DNA of 64,000 nucleotides. Origin: Actinocorallia sp. API 0066 (lineage in GTDB: Bacteria; Actinomycetota; Actinomycetes; Streptosporangiales; Streptosporangiaceae). The notes beneath the pieces are model-generated. The model had not been told where the DNA came from. It saw only the letters and a program-made list of their open reading frames with translations, and did not search any database. The stretch is from positions 1 through 64,000 of the forward strand of contig NZ_JAJLQY010000008.1 in assembly GCF_020991275.1 (NCBI RefSeq), written 5' to 3'. Position numbers and translations under genes: made by a program. This document shows, piece after piece, positions 35,787-44,095 of the stretch (position 1 is its first letter; each line of letters starts with the position of its first letter).

Positions 35787-35856
35787 CCGGCCTCCGGCGT
35801 CGCGGCCGTATCCGGCCATCGGGAATGCGCAGTAAACCAGTCGGGTTAGTCGGGTT

Positions 35857-36789
35857 ATGACTCTTGGTGTGGTTCTCTCGGTGACCGGCACGGCGAACGC
35901 CGTCGACAGCGCTGTCGAGCGCGGAAGGAGGGCGGCCGAGGAGGGCATCGGCTCGGTGTGGCTGGCGCAGCGGTTCGACTACGACGCGGTGGCGCTGGCC
36001 GGGATCATCGGACGCGAGGTGCCGGGCCTGACCGTGGGCACGTCCGTCGTCCCGGTGTTCGGCAGGCACCCGCTGCTCGTCGGCGCGCAGGCGCAGACCG
36101 CGCAGGCCGCGACCGGCGGACGGTTCCAGCTCGGCCTGGGCCTGGGCGCCCGCGCGTTCGTGGAGCCGGTGTTCGGCACCCCGTTCGAGCGGCCCGCCGC
36201 CCGGCTGCGCGAGTTCCTCACCGCGCTGCGGGCGTTCCTCGCGGACGGCGAGGTCGAGTTCGAGGGCGAGCTGATCACGGCGTCCACCCCGATCCCGGGC
36301 AAGCTCGCCGGGGCGGAGCCGCCGGTGCCGGTGCTCGTCGCGGCGCTCGGCCCGCAGTCGCTGCGCGTCACCGGGGAGCTCGCGGACGGCACGCTGCCCT
36401 ACCTGGCCGGGCCCAAGGCGCTCGCCGAGCACATCGTGCCCGGCCTGACCGCCGCCGCCGAGGCCGCCGGACGGCCGCGGCCGCGCGTGATCGCGGTGCT
36501 GCCCGCCGTCGTCACCGACAAGGTGGACGAGACCCGCGAGGAGGCCGCCCGGCAGACGGCCTTCTACGACCAGGTCCCCTCCTACCAGCGCGTCATCGCG
36601 TTGTCGGGGGCGGAGCGTGCGGTGGACCTCGTGGAGATCGGCGACGAGGAGGCGATCGCCGCCGCCGTCGCGAGGTACTTCGACGCGGGCGCGACGGAGG
36701 TCGTGTTCAGCCAGACCGACCTGGCGGGCCCGGAAGCGGCCGACCGTACCTGGAAGCTCATCGGCGAGCTGAACAAGCAGCGCTCCTGA
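35857..36789 (+). CDS. LLM class F420-dependent oxidoreductase
   Basis: 310 residues, luciferase-like TIM barrel. Seen: SVWLAQRFDYDAVALAGIIG, LTVGTSVVPVFGRHPLL, the A-x-x-A-Q-T-A-Q-A helix, GRFQLGLGLGARAFVEPVFG and PVPVLVAALGPQSLRVTGEL followed by ADGTLPYLAG. Family members use reduced F420 or FMN to reduce or hydroxylate small molecules. No ribosome site precedes the ATG; instead AGTCGGGTT is repeated twice just before it (35838-35856), so the transcript may be leaderless. It stands alone between PucR and Lrp genes. Substrate unknown. Confidence 0.85.
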   Translation: MTLGVVLSVTGTANAVDSAVERGRRAAEEGIGSVWLAQRFDYDAVALAGIIGREVPGLTVGTSVVPVFGRHPLLVGAQAQTAQAATGGRFQLGLGLGARAFVEPVFGTPFERPAARLREFLTALRAFLADGEVEFEGELITASTPIPGKLAGAEPPVPVLVAALGPQSLRVTGELADGTLPYLAGPKALAEHIVPGLTAAAEAAGRPRPRVIAVLPAVVTDKVDETREEAARQTAFYDQVPSYQRVIALSGAERAVDLVEIGDEEAIAAAVARYFDAGATEVVFSQTDLAGPEAADRTWKLIGELNKQRS

Positions 36790-36830
36790 CGTCGACGCGC
36801 GGGCCCCGGCCTTACGGGGCCCGCGCACGG

Positions 36831-37283
36831 TCAGCCCTTGATGCGCTTCATGGTGAGATGTGAATCCACCCGGGAGACGGCCGGAAGCAGCATGATCTCC
36901 TGGCTCAGGAACCGCTCGTAAGCGACCTGATCGGCCACGGCGACCCTGATGTAGTAGTCGGGCCTGCCGAACATGCGCCGGAACTCCAGCACCGCGTCCA
37001 GCGCCGCGACGCGCGCCTCGAACTCCTCGACGGTCTGGAGGTTGTTCACCGCGATCTCCACCGACAGCACGACCTCCAGCGAACGGCCCAACGCCTCGGG
37101 GTTCACCTCGGCCCGGTAGCCGGTGATCACCCCCGCGTCCTCCAGGCGCTTCACCCGGCGCAGACACGGCGGCGGCGTCAGCCCGACCCGCCGGGCCAGC
37201 TCCACGTTCGACATCCGCCCGTCCTCGGCCAGGTGGAACAGAATTTCACGATCCACCTGATCGAGTTCTGGATAGTTGCGCAC
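36831..37283 (-). CDS. Lrp/AsnC family transcriptional regulator
   Basis: 150 residues, GTG start at 37283. The N-terminal helix-turn-helix reads LDQVDREILFHLAEDGRMSN, then VELARRVGLTPPPCLRRVKRLEDAGVI. The C-terminal RAM effector domain (about 75-145) ends with VSRVDSHLTMKRIKG. Divergent from azlCD, the classical arrangement of Lrp-type control of branched-chain amino acid or methionine export. A palindrome sits between them at 37301. Confidence 0.9.
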   Translation of the reverse strand: MRNYPELDQVDREILFHLAEDGRMSNVELARRVGLTPPPCLRRVKRLEDAGVITGYRAEVNPEALGRSLEVVLSVEIAVNNLQTVEEFEARVAALDAVLEFRRMFGRPDYYIRVAVADQVAYERFLSQEIMLLPAVSRVDSHLTMKRIKG

Positions 37284-37300
37284 AGGGCCTCAATTCCATA

Positions 37301-37315
37301 ATGGTATGAAACCAT
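37301..37315. promoter_or_regulatory. Lrp-type operator candidate between lrp and azlC
   Basis: ATGGT-ATGAA-ACCAT is a perfect 5-5-5 inverted repeat in the 63-bp divergent region, within an AT-rich stretch. This size and symmetry suit an Lrp/AsnC dimer site. Binding is inferred. Confidence 0.6.
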
Positions 37316-37346
37316 ATTAGCGGCGTTTCGAACTATTATTGCGTTC

Positions 37347-38114
37347 ATGAATGACGCACGGGTTCGCGGGGCTTTCGCCGCGGCGGCGGGGGACACCGCC
37401 TCGGTCGGGCTGAGCCTCTTCCCCCTCGGCGTGAGCCTGGGCGTCCTCGTGGTGCACACGGGGCTCGACTGGTGGTGGGCCACGGTCTTCGCCGCCGTCG
37501 TGTACGCCGGATCGCTGGAGTTCCTGCTGCTCGGCCTCGTCGCCGCCGCGACCCCGCTCGGCCAGATCGCGGTGACGGCGCTGCTGGTGAACTTCCGGCA
37601 CCTGTTCTACGCGCTGTCGTTCCCGCTGCGGCAGGTCCGCCCGCTCGGCCGGGCCTACGCGACGTTCGCGCTCACCGACGAGGCGTACGCGATGACGGCG
37701 GGGGGCCGCGCCCGTGGCTGGAGCGGCGCCCGGATCCTGTGGATGCAGGCGCTCTGCCAGCTCTACTGGGTCGCGGGCGCGACGCTCGGCGCGCTCGCCG
37801 GGGGCCTCGTCCCGGCCGCCCTGCACGGCCTCGAGTTCGCGCTGACCGCCCTGTTCGTCGTGCTCACGCTCGACGCGTGGCGGGCCCGGCGCGACCCGCC
37901 CGTCCCGCTGCTGGCGGCGGCGAGCTTCGCCGTCGCCGCCGCGCTCACCCCGGGAACGCCGCTCCTCACCGCGATGGGCCTGTTCACCGCGGGCCTGCTC
38001 GCCCGGCACGCGCTGGCCCGGCGGAAGGCGGCCCGGCTCCTCGTGGTGCCCGAGGCGCTGGCGGTGCCCGTCCCGGCCGCCGCCGCGCCGGTGCCGGAGA
38101 GGTGCGCGTCCTGA
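37347..38114 (+). CDS. azlC: AzlC family amino acid permease subunit (large subunit)
   Basis: 255 residues with about seven or eight hydrophobic segments. Seen: DTASVGLSLFPLGVSLGVLV, AAVVYAGSLEFLLLGLVA, LLVNFRHLFYALSFPLRQV and FALTDEAYAMT, which are the conserved AzlC/BrnF stretches (NFRH and TDE). With AzlD it exports branched-chain amino acids or methionine across the cytoplasmic membrane. Divergent from the Lrp regulator; its stop overlaps the azlD start by one base. Confidence 0.9.
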   Translation: MNDARVRGAFAAAAGDTASVGLSLFPLGVSLGVLVVHTGLDWWWATVFAAVVYAGSLEFLLLGLVAAATPLGQIAVTALLVNFRHLFYALSFPLRQVRPLGRAYATFALTDEAYAMTAGGRARGWSGARILWMQALCQLYWVAGATLGALAGGLVPAALHGLEFALTALFVVLTLDAWRARRDPPVPLLAAASFAVAAALTPGTPLLTAMGLFTAGLLARHALARRKAARLLVVPEALAVPVPAAAAPVPERCAS

Positions 38115-38443
38115 TGTCCGGCACCCTCTATCTCGTCTCCGCCGTGGCCGTCAGCGCGGGCATCACCTGGGGCCTGCGCGCGCTGCCCTTCGCCGTCCTG
38201 GCCCCGCTGCGCAGGTCGGCCGCCCTGCGCGCGCTGTCGCTGCAGATGCCGGTGGGCCTCATGCTGATCCTCGTCCTGTACACGCTGCGCGACGTCGACC
38301 CCGGCACCTGGCGCACGCTCGCGCCGACGGCCCTGGGGCTTGCCGCCGCCGTCCTCCTCCACCTGCGGACGCGCAACGCGGTCGTCAGCATCCTGGGCGC
38401 GACAGCCCTGCACGTCACCCTCGCGACCCTCTGGCAGACCTGA
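38114..38443 (+). CDS. azlD: AzlD family small subunit of amino acid exporter
   Basis: 109 residues with four hydrophobic segments. Seen: AGITWGLRALPFAVLAPLRR, MPVGLMLILVLYTLRDV and HLRTRNAVVSILGATALHVTLA, as in AzlD/BrnE. ATG at 38114, translationally coupled to azlC (TGATG). A strong hairpin follows its stop. Confidence 0.9.
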   Translation: MSGTLYLVSAVAVSAGITWGLRALPFAVLAPLRRSAALRALSLQMPVGLMLILVLYTLRDVDPGTWRTLAPTALGLAAAVLLHLRTRNAVVSILGATALHVTLATLWQT

Positions 38444-38444
38444 C

Positions 38445-38485
38445 GCGCGCGGGGCCCCGGACATCGCGTTCAGGGCCCCGCGCGC
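38445..38485. terminator. Bidirectional terminator hairpin
   Basis: GCGCGCGGGGCCC and GGGCCCCGCGCGC are perfectly complementary 13-mers around a 15-base loop, between convergent azlD and an acyl-CoA dehydrogenase gene. No T run. Confidence 0.65.
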
Positions 38486-38493
38486 GGTGTGGA

Positions 38494-39588
38494 TCAGGTG
38501 GGGAGGTCGACGAGCCCGGCGAGGTGCGCGCGGTGCGCGCCGGGCGTGCCGAAGGCGATCTGGTCGGCCTTGGCGCGCTTCAGGTAGAGGTGGGCGGGGT
38601 GCTCCCACGTCATGCCGATACCGCCGTGCAGCTGGACCGCCTCCTCGGCGGCGTGCACCGCGAGCTCCCCGCAGTACGACTGGGCGACGGCCGCCGCCAG
38701 CTCCGCGTCGGGCGCGCCCTCGGCGAGCGCCACCGCCGCGTACCGGGCCGCCGCGCCGCCGGACTCCACCTCGGTGAACAGGTCGGCGAGCCGGTGCTTG
38801 AGCGCCTGGAAGCCGCCCACGACCCTCCCGAACTGCCTGCGCTCCTTCAGATAGGCGATCGTCGCCCGCAGGCACCACTGCGCCAGGCCCGCCTGCTCGG
38901 AGGCGAGCAGCGCCGCGCCCGTCAGCAGGGCCCGCCGGAGCGCCGCCTCGGCGTCGGCCACGACGACCTCCCCGGCCGCCCCGTCCAGGACGACGTCGGC
39001 GAGCTGCCGCGTCATGTCGAGGGACACGACGGGCGTGCGCGCCACCGCGTCGGCGCCGACCGCGTACAGCGCGACGGTCGCGCCGTCCCGGACGGGCACG
39101 AGCAGGACATCGGCCTCCAACGCCCCGGCGACACTCGTCGCCGTGCCGTGCAGCAGCCCGTCAGGACCACGCCGCACCGGCAGCGGCACCGGCGTGTACG
39201 GGGACGCCGACAGCGGCACCGCGAGAGCCGCCGTCTTCTCCCCGGCCGCCAGCTCCGCGAGCAGCGGCCCCACGGCGTCGGCCAGCGCCACGGTCGCGAC
39301 GACGGCGCTGGTGAGGAACGGCACGGGCGCGGCGAACCGGCCCAGCTCCTCCAGCACGACCCCCGCCTCGCGGGCCGACGCGCCCGCGCCGCCGTGCTCC
39401 TCCGGCACGAGCAGCCCGGCCAGGCCCAGGTCGGCGGCGAGCGCCTTCCACAGCCCGGCCACCACGGCGCGGTCGCCGTCGTAGAGCGCGGCGACGGACG
39501 CCGGGTCGCACCGGTCGGTGAGCAGCGCCCGGACCGACGCCCGCAGGTCGTCCTCGACGTCGGTGAACAGCAGGTCGAGGTCGCTCAC
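38494..39588 (-). CDS. Acyl-CoA dehydrogenase, second subunit-like (FadE-type)
   Basis: 364 residues. Seen: LAGLLVPEEHGGAGASAREA, AQWCLRATIAYLKERRQFGR and VQLHGGIGMTWEHPAHLYLK. It lacks the strong FAD-loop T-E-P-G motif of its partner; the middle (about 120-200) is divergent. Such weak/strong pairs in actinobacteria often form alpha2beta2 heterotetramers, especially in steroid side-chain or long-chain oxidation. It overlaps the upstream dehydrogenase by 4 bp (ATGA). Last gene of the SDR-ACAD-ACAD operon. Confidence 0.87.
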   Translation of the reverse strand: MSDLDLLFTDVEDDLRASVRALLTDRCDPASVAALYDGDRAVVAGLWKALAADLGLAGLLVPEEHGGAGASAREAGVVLEELGRFAAPVPFLTSAVVATVALADAVGPLLAELAAGEKTAALAVPLSASPYTPVPLPVRRGPDGLLHGTATSVAGALEADVLLVPVRDGATVALYAVGADAVARTPVVSLDMTRQLADVVLDGAAGEVVVADAEAALRRALLTGAALLASEQAGLAQWCLRATIAYLKERRQFGRVVGGFQALKHRLADLFTEVESGGAAARYAAVALAEGAPDAELAAAVAQSYCGELAVHAAEEAVQLHGGIGMTWEHPAHLYLKRAKADQIAFGTPGAHRAHLAGLVDLPT

Positions 39589-40775
39589 TTGTCGAGTTCC
39601 TTCCAGGGGATGTCCTTGTCCACGCGCGGCTCCGACGGAAGCCCGAGGACCCGCTCGGCGACGATGTTGCGGAGGATCTCCGACGTGCCGCCCTCGATCG
39701 AGTTGCCCTTGGCGCGCAGGTAGCGGTAGCCCGCGTCCCGGCCGGTGAACTCCACGCCGTCGGGGCGCACGAACGTCCAGTCCGAGTAGCGCAGGCCGTC
39801 CTCGCCCAGCAGCTCCACCTCAAGGCCGGACAGCCGCTGGTTGAGCCTGGCGAAGGTCAGCTTCATCGCCGAGCCCTCGGGGCCCGGCTGGCCCTGCTTG
39901 AGCTTCTGCCGCAGCCGCAGGCCGGTGATCCGCGCGACCTCCGCCTCGACCCACAGCGTGAGCAGTCGGTCGTGCAGCTCCGGCGTCCTGCGCTCGGGGT
40001 GCGCCCGCCAGGTGTCGGCGACGACACCGACCATGCCGCCCCCGCGCGGGACGCCGCCGCCGCTGCCGATCGCGACCCGCTCGTTGTTGAGCGTGGCGTT
40101 CGCGACCCGCCAGCCCTCGCCCTCCGCGCCGAGCCGGTGCGCGTCGGGCACCCGCACGTCGGTGAGGAAGACCTCGTTGAACTCGGCCTCGCCGGTGATC
40201 TGGCGCAGCGGCCTGACCTCGACGCCCGGGTCGGTCATGTCGCACAGGAAGTACGTGAGGCCCTGGTGCTTGGGGACGTCGGGGTTCGTCCGGGCGACCA
40301 GGATGCCCCACCGGGAGTTGTGCGCGCCCGACGTCCACACCTTCTGGCCGTTGACGACCCAGCCGTCGCCGTCGCGGACCGCGCGGGTGGCGATCGCCGC
40401 GAGGTCGGAGCCCGCGCCCGGCTCGCTGAACAGCTGGCACCAGATCTCCTCGCCCGTCCACAGGGGCCGCAGGAAGCGCCGCTTCTGCTCCTCGGTGCCG
40501 AACGCCAGGATCGTCGGGGCCGCCATGCCGAGGCCGATGCCGTTGGCGCGCACGTTGTTGCCGGGCGCGCCCGCGCGCGCGAACAGCCGGTCCACCTCGG
40601 GCTGGAGCTCCTGCGGCAGGCCGAGCCCGCCGTGGCCCTCGGGGTAGGACACCCAGGCGAGCCCGGCGTCGTAGCGGGCGCGCAGGAACGTCAGCGGCTC
40701 GGTCGTGGCGGGGTCGTGCTCTGCCAGGAAGGCGGTGACCCGCGCCCGCACGTCATCGCGTGCGGTCTCGGACAT
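39585..40775 (-). CDS. Acyl-CoA dehydrogenase
   Basis: 396 residues from the ATG at 40775, which overlaps the SDR stop (TGATG). Seen: WVSYPEGHGGLGLPQELQPE, WCQLFSEPGAGSDLAAIATR (FAD/substrate loop), GQKVWTSGAHNSRWGILVAR, NEVFLTDVRVPDAHRLGAEG and NSIEGGTSEILRNIVAERVL. The GGTSEI...N block is the typical FadE C-terminus. It probably pairs with the adjacent smaller dehydrogenase as a heteromer; both would oxidise the same CoA ester, whose nature is not evident. Controlled, by position, from the operator at 41591. Confidence 0.9.
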   Translation of the reverse strand: MSETARDDVRARVTAFLAEHDPATTEPLTFLRARYDAGLAWVSYPEGHGGLGLPQELQPEVDRLFARAGAPGNNVRANGIGLGMAAPTILAFGTEEQKRRFLRPLWTGEEIWCQLFSEPGAGSDLAAIATRAVRDGDGWVVNGQKVWTSGAHNSRWGILVARTNPDVPKHQGLTYFLCDMTDPGVEVRPLRQITGEAEFNEVFLTDVRVPDAHRLGAEGEGWRVANATLNNERVAIGSGGGVPRGGGMVGVVADTWRAHPERRTPELHDRLLTLWVEAEVARITGLRLRQKLKQGQPGPEGSAMKLTFARLNQRLSGLEVELLGEDGLRYSDWTFVRPDGVEFTGRDAGYRYLRAKGNSIEGGTSEILRNIVAERVLGLPSEPRVDKDIPWKELDK

Positions 40776-41530
40776 CACACGCCTCCGGTCAGGGTCAGGC
40801 CGCCGTCCACCACGAGGATCTGGCCCGTCAGCCACGCCGCGTCGGGGGAGAGCAGGAACGCGACGGCGCCGCCGATGTCGTCGGGCACACCGAGGCGCTT
40901 CAGCGGGTACGGCGCGGCGACCTCCTCCTCGCGTCCCTCGTACAGGGCCGTCGCGAACTTCGTCTTGACGACGGCAGGGGCGACCGCGTTCACGCGGATG
41001 TCAGGGCCCAGCTCCACCGCGAGCTCCTGGGTGATGTGCCCCAGCATCGCCTTGGTCGCGCCGTAGAAGCCGATGCCGGGCGCGGGCTTGATCCCCGCCA
41101 CCGATGTGACGTTCACCACCGACCCGCCGTGCTCCCGCATCCACGCCTGGTACGCCTGCTGCACCCAGGAGATCGTCGCCAGGCAGTTCACCTCGAACGT
41201 CTTGCGGGCGGCGGCCAGGTCCAGGTCGATCATCGGACCGTAGGACGGGTTGATGCCCGTGTTGTTGACCAGGAGGTCCGCGCTCCCGAACGCCTCCACG
41301 GCCCGCCTGACGGTCTCCGCCTGGTGTTCGACGTCGTCGGCGTGGCCCGCGACGCCCAGCGCGTGCTCAGGGCCGCCGAGACCGGCCACCGCCTCGTCCA
41401 GCGCGTCCTTGTTGCGCGCGGTGATGACGACCTTCGCGCCCTCCGCCACCAGCCGCTCGGCGATGGCGAGGCCGATGCCGCGACTCGCCCCGGTGACGAT
41501 CGCGGTGCGTCCTGTGAATCTCAAGGTCAT
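40775..41530 (-). CDS. Short-chain dehydrogenase/reductase (FabG-like)
   Basis: 251 residues, classical SDR. The NAD(P)-binding motif TGASRGIG is at about 13-20. The structural LLVNNTGINPSYGPM, catalytic Ser in VVNVTSVAGIKPAP and Tyr/Lys in YGATKAML follow, and DDIGGAVAFLLSPDAAWLTG closes the fold. The usual NNAG reads NNTG. In an operon with two acyl-CoA dehydrogenases it likely acts as a 3-hydroxyacyl-CoA dehydrogenase. First gene of the operon, divergent from a TetR gene. Confidence 0.9.
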   Translation of the reverse strand: MTLRFTGRTAIVTGASRGIGLAIAERLVAEGAKVVITARNKDALDEAVAGLGGPEHALGVAGHADDVEHQAETVRRAVEAFGSADLLVNNTGINPSYGPMIDLDLAAARKTFEVNCLATISWVQQAYQAWMREHGGSVVNVTSVAGIKPAPGIGFYGATKAMLGHITQELAVELGPDIRVNAVAPAVVKTKFATALYEGREEEVAAPYPLKRLGVPDDIGGAVAFLLSPDAAWLTGQILVVDGGLTLTGGV

Positions 41531-41590
41531 GACTGCTCTTCCGTCGTGCGTCGCGGTCGCGGGGCGCGCAGCCGCCCCGACCCGAGGTTA

Positions 41591-41606
41591 CTAAGCGCTC
41601 GCTTAG
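41591..41606. promoter_or_regulatory. Palindromic TetR operator between SDR operon and tetR
   Basis: CTAAGCGCTCGCTTAG has perfect 7-bp arms (CTAAGCG/CGCTTAG) around two bases. It lies 61 bp before the SDR start and 66 bp before the TetR start. Its core matches the site at 28938 with one difference. Confidence 0.7.
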
Positions 41607-41671
41607 AATGGTGAGGCCAGGGTGCAGCAGTACGGTTTTCCCGTCAACCCCGACCCCGATCCTCGGAGAGG

Positions 41672-42277
41672 ATGGACGCGATGCCCGACACCTCCGACCT
41701 TCCCCGCGCCGACGCCACCCGCGCCCGGCTCATGAAGGCGGCCGTCACCGCGTTCGCCGAGAAGGGGTTCCACGGCACCACGACCCGCGACATCGCCACC
41801 GCCGCCGGGATGAGCCCCGCCGCCCTCTACGTCCACCACAGGTCCAAGGAGGAGCTGCTCTACCTGATCTCCAGATCCGGCCACGAGTCCACGCTCCGGC
41901 TGGTCGAGGAGGCCATCGGCTCGTCCGACGACCCGGTGGCGGCGCTGCGGCGGGTCGTCCACGACTTCGCCGTCCACCACGCCCGCGACCACACCGGCGC
42001 GCGGATCGTCAACTACGAGCTCGCCGCGCTCAGCCCCGAACACCTCGCCGAGATCAGGACGATCCGGCGGCGCATCGAACGCGAGATCCGCGCGCTGGTC
42101 GAGCGGGGCGTCGCGGCGGGCGCCTTCCACGTGCCCAACGCCAAGATCGCCGCGGTCGCGGTGCTCTCCCTCGGCATCGACATCGCCCGCTGGTACCGGG
42201 GTACGGGGGAGTGGACGCCGGAGGACGTCGCCGAAGGGTACGTACAGATCGCCCTACGCATCGTCGGCGCCGCCTGA
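41672..42277 (+). CDS. TetR family transcriptional regulator
   Basis: 201 residues; the ATG at 41672 follows a GGAGAGG site, and an ATG at 41681 is an alternative. Helix-turn-helix: TRARLMKAAVTAFAEKGFHG, then TTRDIATAAGMSPAALYVHH. The C-terminal domain resembles the KstR2/fatty-acid-responsive TetR_C types (HARDHTGARIVNYELAALSP). Divergent from the SDR-dehydrogenase operon with a palindrome between them, so it most likely represses that operon and itself and is released by an acyl-CoA. Confidence 0.88.
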   Translation: MDAMPDTSDLPRADATRARLMKAAVTAFAEKGFHGTTTRDIATAAGMSPAALYVHHRSKEELLYLISRSGHESTLRLVEEAIGSSDDPVAALRRVVHDFAVHHARDHTGARIVNYELAALSPEHLAEIRTIRRRIEREIRALVERGVAAGAFHVPNAKIAAVAVLSLGIDIARWYRGTGEWTPEDVAEGYVQIALRIVGAA

Positions 42278-42356
42278 CGCCTCAGGAGCTCGGGCGGCCT
42301 GGGCGAGCTGAGCTCCGCCGCTGGCGCCTGATGCCGGGCGGGACCACGATGGGCGC

Positions 42357-43853
42357 ATGACAGTCACCATGCGAGTGCCGTCGCTCGCGGACGTCGCCGC
42401 CGCCGCGCGGGCGATCGCCCCGTACGCGCGCAGGACGCCGCTGCTCGAAGCCTCACTCGACGGGCGGCCGCTGCTGCTCAAGCTCGAACACCTCCAGCGC
42501 GGCGGCTCGTTCAAGCTGCGCGGGGCGCTCAACGCGATCCTCGCCGGGCCGCCCCCGGCGCACGTCGTCACCGCTTCGGGCGGCAACCACGGGCTCGGCG
42601 TCGCGACGGCCGCGTCCCTGCTCGGCGTCGCCGCTACGGTGTACGTGCCCGTCACCGTCCCGGAGGGCAAGGCGCGCAGGATCGAGGCGGCGGGCGCGCG
42701 GCTGGTACGGCACGGCTCCACCTACGCGGAGGCCGCTGCCGCCGCCGTGGAGGCCGCCGACCGTCCGGGGCGCCGCTACCTGCCCGCCTACGACGACGCG
42801 GACGTGATCGCGGGCCAGGGCACCCTCGCCGCCGAGATCGTCGCGGACGCCCCCGAGGTCGACGCCATCGTCGTCGCCGTCGGCGGAGGCGGACTGGTCG
42901 CGGGCACCGTCCTGGCCGCGGGCCCCCGCTCCACAGTCGCCGTAGAACCCCACGGCTGCCACTGCCTGGCCGCCGCCCTGGCCGCCGGCCACCCCGTCGA
43001 CACCCCCATCGATTCCATCGCCGCCTCCGCCCTAGGCGCCACCCGCCTAGGCACCCTCCCCCACACCCTCCTCACCACCCCCAGAACCGAGCCCCACACC
43101 AAAACCGATCCCAGCACCAGCACCAGCACCGAGGCCAGAGCCGGAACCGGGACCGGGGCCGGGGCGGGAACCAGCATTGGCAGCGAGGCCAGCACTGGAA
43201 CCGAGCCCAGCACCGGCACTGGCACCGGAACCAGCACCGGGACCGGGGCGGGAACCAGCACTGGCAGCGAGGCCAGCACTGGAACCGAGGCCAGAGCCCG
43301 AACCGAGGACCGCACCGGAATCGAGGCCAGAGTCGGAACCGATCTCAGCACCGGGACCGGAGCCAGGGCCGGAACCAGCACCGGCAGCGAGGCCAGCACC
43401 GGAACCGAGGCCAGAGCCCGAACCGCGGCGAGCACCGGAACCGGCACCAACATCAGCACCGAGGCCAGAGCCGGAATCGAACTCAGCACCGGAACCAGCA
43501 CTGGATTCGAGGCCAGGGCCGGAACCAGCGCCGGCAGCGAGGCCAGCACCAGAACTAGCACCGGCACTGGGGCCGGAGCCGGAACCAGCGCTGGAATCGA
43601 GGCCAGGACCGGAACCGGCACCAGGGCCAGCACCAGGACTGGGGTCCAGGCCGTGGGCGGGACCCGGGTGCGCTCCGTGCTGGTCTCCGACACCGACCTC
43701 CTGACCGCCCGAGACCTCCTCTGGGAGCACTTCCGCATCGCTGCCGAACCCGCCGCCGCAGCCCCCCTCGCCGCCTGGCTCATCGGCGCCGTTCCCGACG
43801 CTCACCCCTGCCTGGTCATCTGCGGCGCCAACACCGACTGGATCCCCGCCTGA
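42357..43853 (+). CDS. Threonine/serine dehydratase-like PLP enzyme with a large in-frame Thr/Gly-rich insert
   Basis: 498 residues against about 310 for the family. Residues 1-240 are a normal fold-type II PLP enzyme: RRTPLLEASLDGRPLLLKLE, the PLP lysine in GGSFKLRGALNAI, ASGGNHGLGVA and VVAVGGGGLVAGTV. Residues about 432-498 (VRSVLVSDTDLLTARDLLWE and onward to EPAAAAPLAAWL) form the normal C-terminus. Between them lie about 190 residues made almost only of Thr, Gly, Ser, Ala, Glu and Arg, with GTSTGSEASTGTE recurring four times. It corresponds to a short surface loop before a late strand, so the core could still fold. Family enzymes deaminate Thr/Ser or racemise Ser. 79 bp downstream of tetR. 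Confidence 0.78.
   Translation: MTVTMRVPSLADVAAAARAIAPYARRTPLLEASLDGRPLLLKLEHLQRGGSFKLRGALNAILAGPPPAHVVTASGGNHGLGVATAASLLGVAATVYVPVTVPEGKARRIEAAGARLVRHGSTYAEAAAAAVEAADRPGRRYLPAYDDADVIAGQGTLAAEIVADAPEVDAIVVAVGGGGLVAGTVLAAGPRSTVAVEPHGCHCLAAALAAGHPVDTPIDSIAASALGATRLGTLPHTLLTTPRTEPHTKTDPSTSTSTEARAGTGTGAGAGTSIGSEASTGTEPSTGTGTGTSTGTGAGTSTGSEASTGTEARARTEDRTGIEARVGTDLSTGTGARAGTSTGSEASTGTEARARTAASTGTGTNISTEARAGIELSTGTSTGFEARAGTSAGSEASTRTSTGTGAGAGTSAGIEARTGTGTRASTRTGVQAVGGTRVRSVLVSDTDLLTARDLLWEHFRIAAEPAAAAPLAAWLIGAVPDAHPCLVICGANTDWIPA
43079..43650 (+). repeat. In-frame hexamer-based minisatellite within the dehydratase gene
   Basis: About 570 bp of short units such as ACCGGN, ACCAGC and GAGGCC. Higher-order copies of a roughly 35-bp block (GGAACCAGCA...GGCAGCGAGG) occur near 43168, 43252, 43372 and 43522. 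Multiples of 3 keep the host frame open. The complementary strand is also open, as Val/Pro/Leu repeats. Confidence 0.85.
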
Positions 43854-43855
43854 CC

Positions 43856-43966
43856 TCCTGACAACGCCCAGATCCCAGATCTTGCCAACGCAAAGATCCC
43901 GGCCCGCCAACCTCGACCCCCAAATCCTGTCACCGTCAAGATCCCACATCTCCCCAACAGCAAGAT
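43856..43966. repeat. Small array of degenerate TCTTG-N7-CAAGA palindromes
   Basis: Four recognisable copies at about 43856, 43880, 43925 and 43949, spaced 24, 45 and 24 bp, with a decayed copy near 43902. Consensus TCYTGNCAACGNCAAGATCC. The geometry equals that of the single perfect site at 45979 and of the 12-copy array at 50765-51223. It begins 3 bp after the dehydratase stop. Confidence 0.7.
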
Positions 43967-44095
43967 CCCACCCACCCCACCCCACCCCACGAGCGCGAGG
44001 CACAGAACCGGCACTGATCCGCTCCACAAGGGCAGGCACGGGAGGCACCGATATACCTCGCGAGGACGGGACTCGGGTGGAGCAACGATCCGCTG

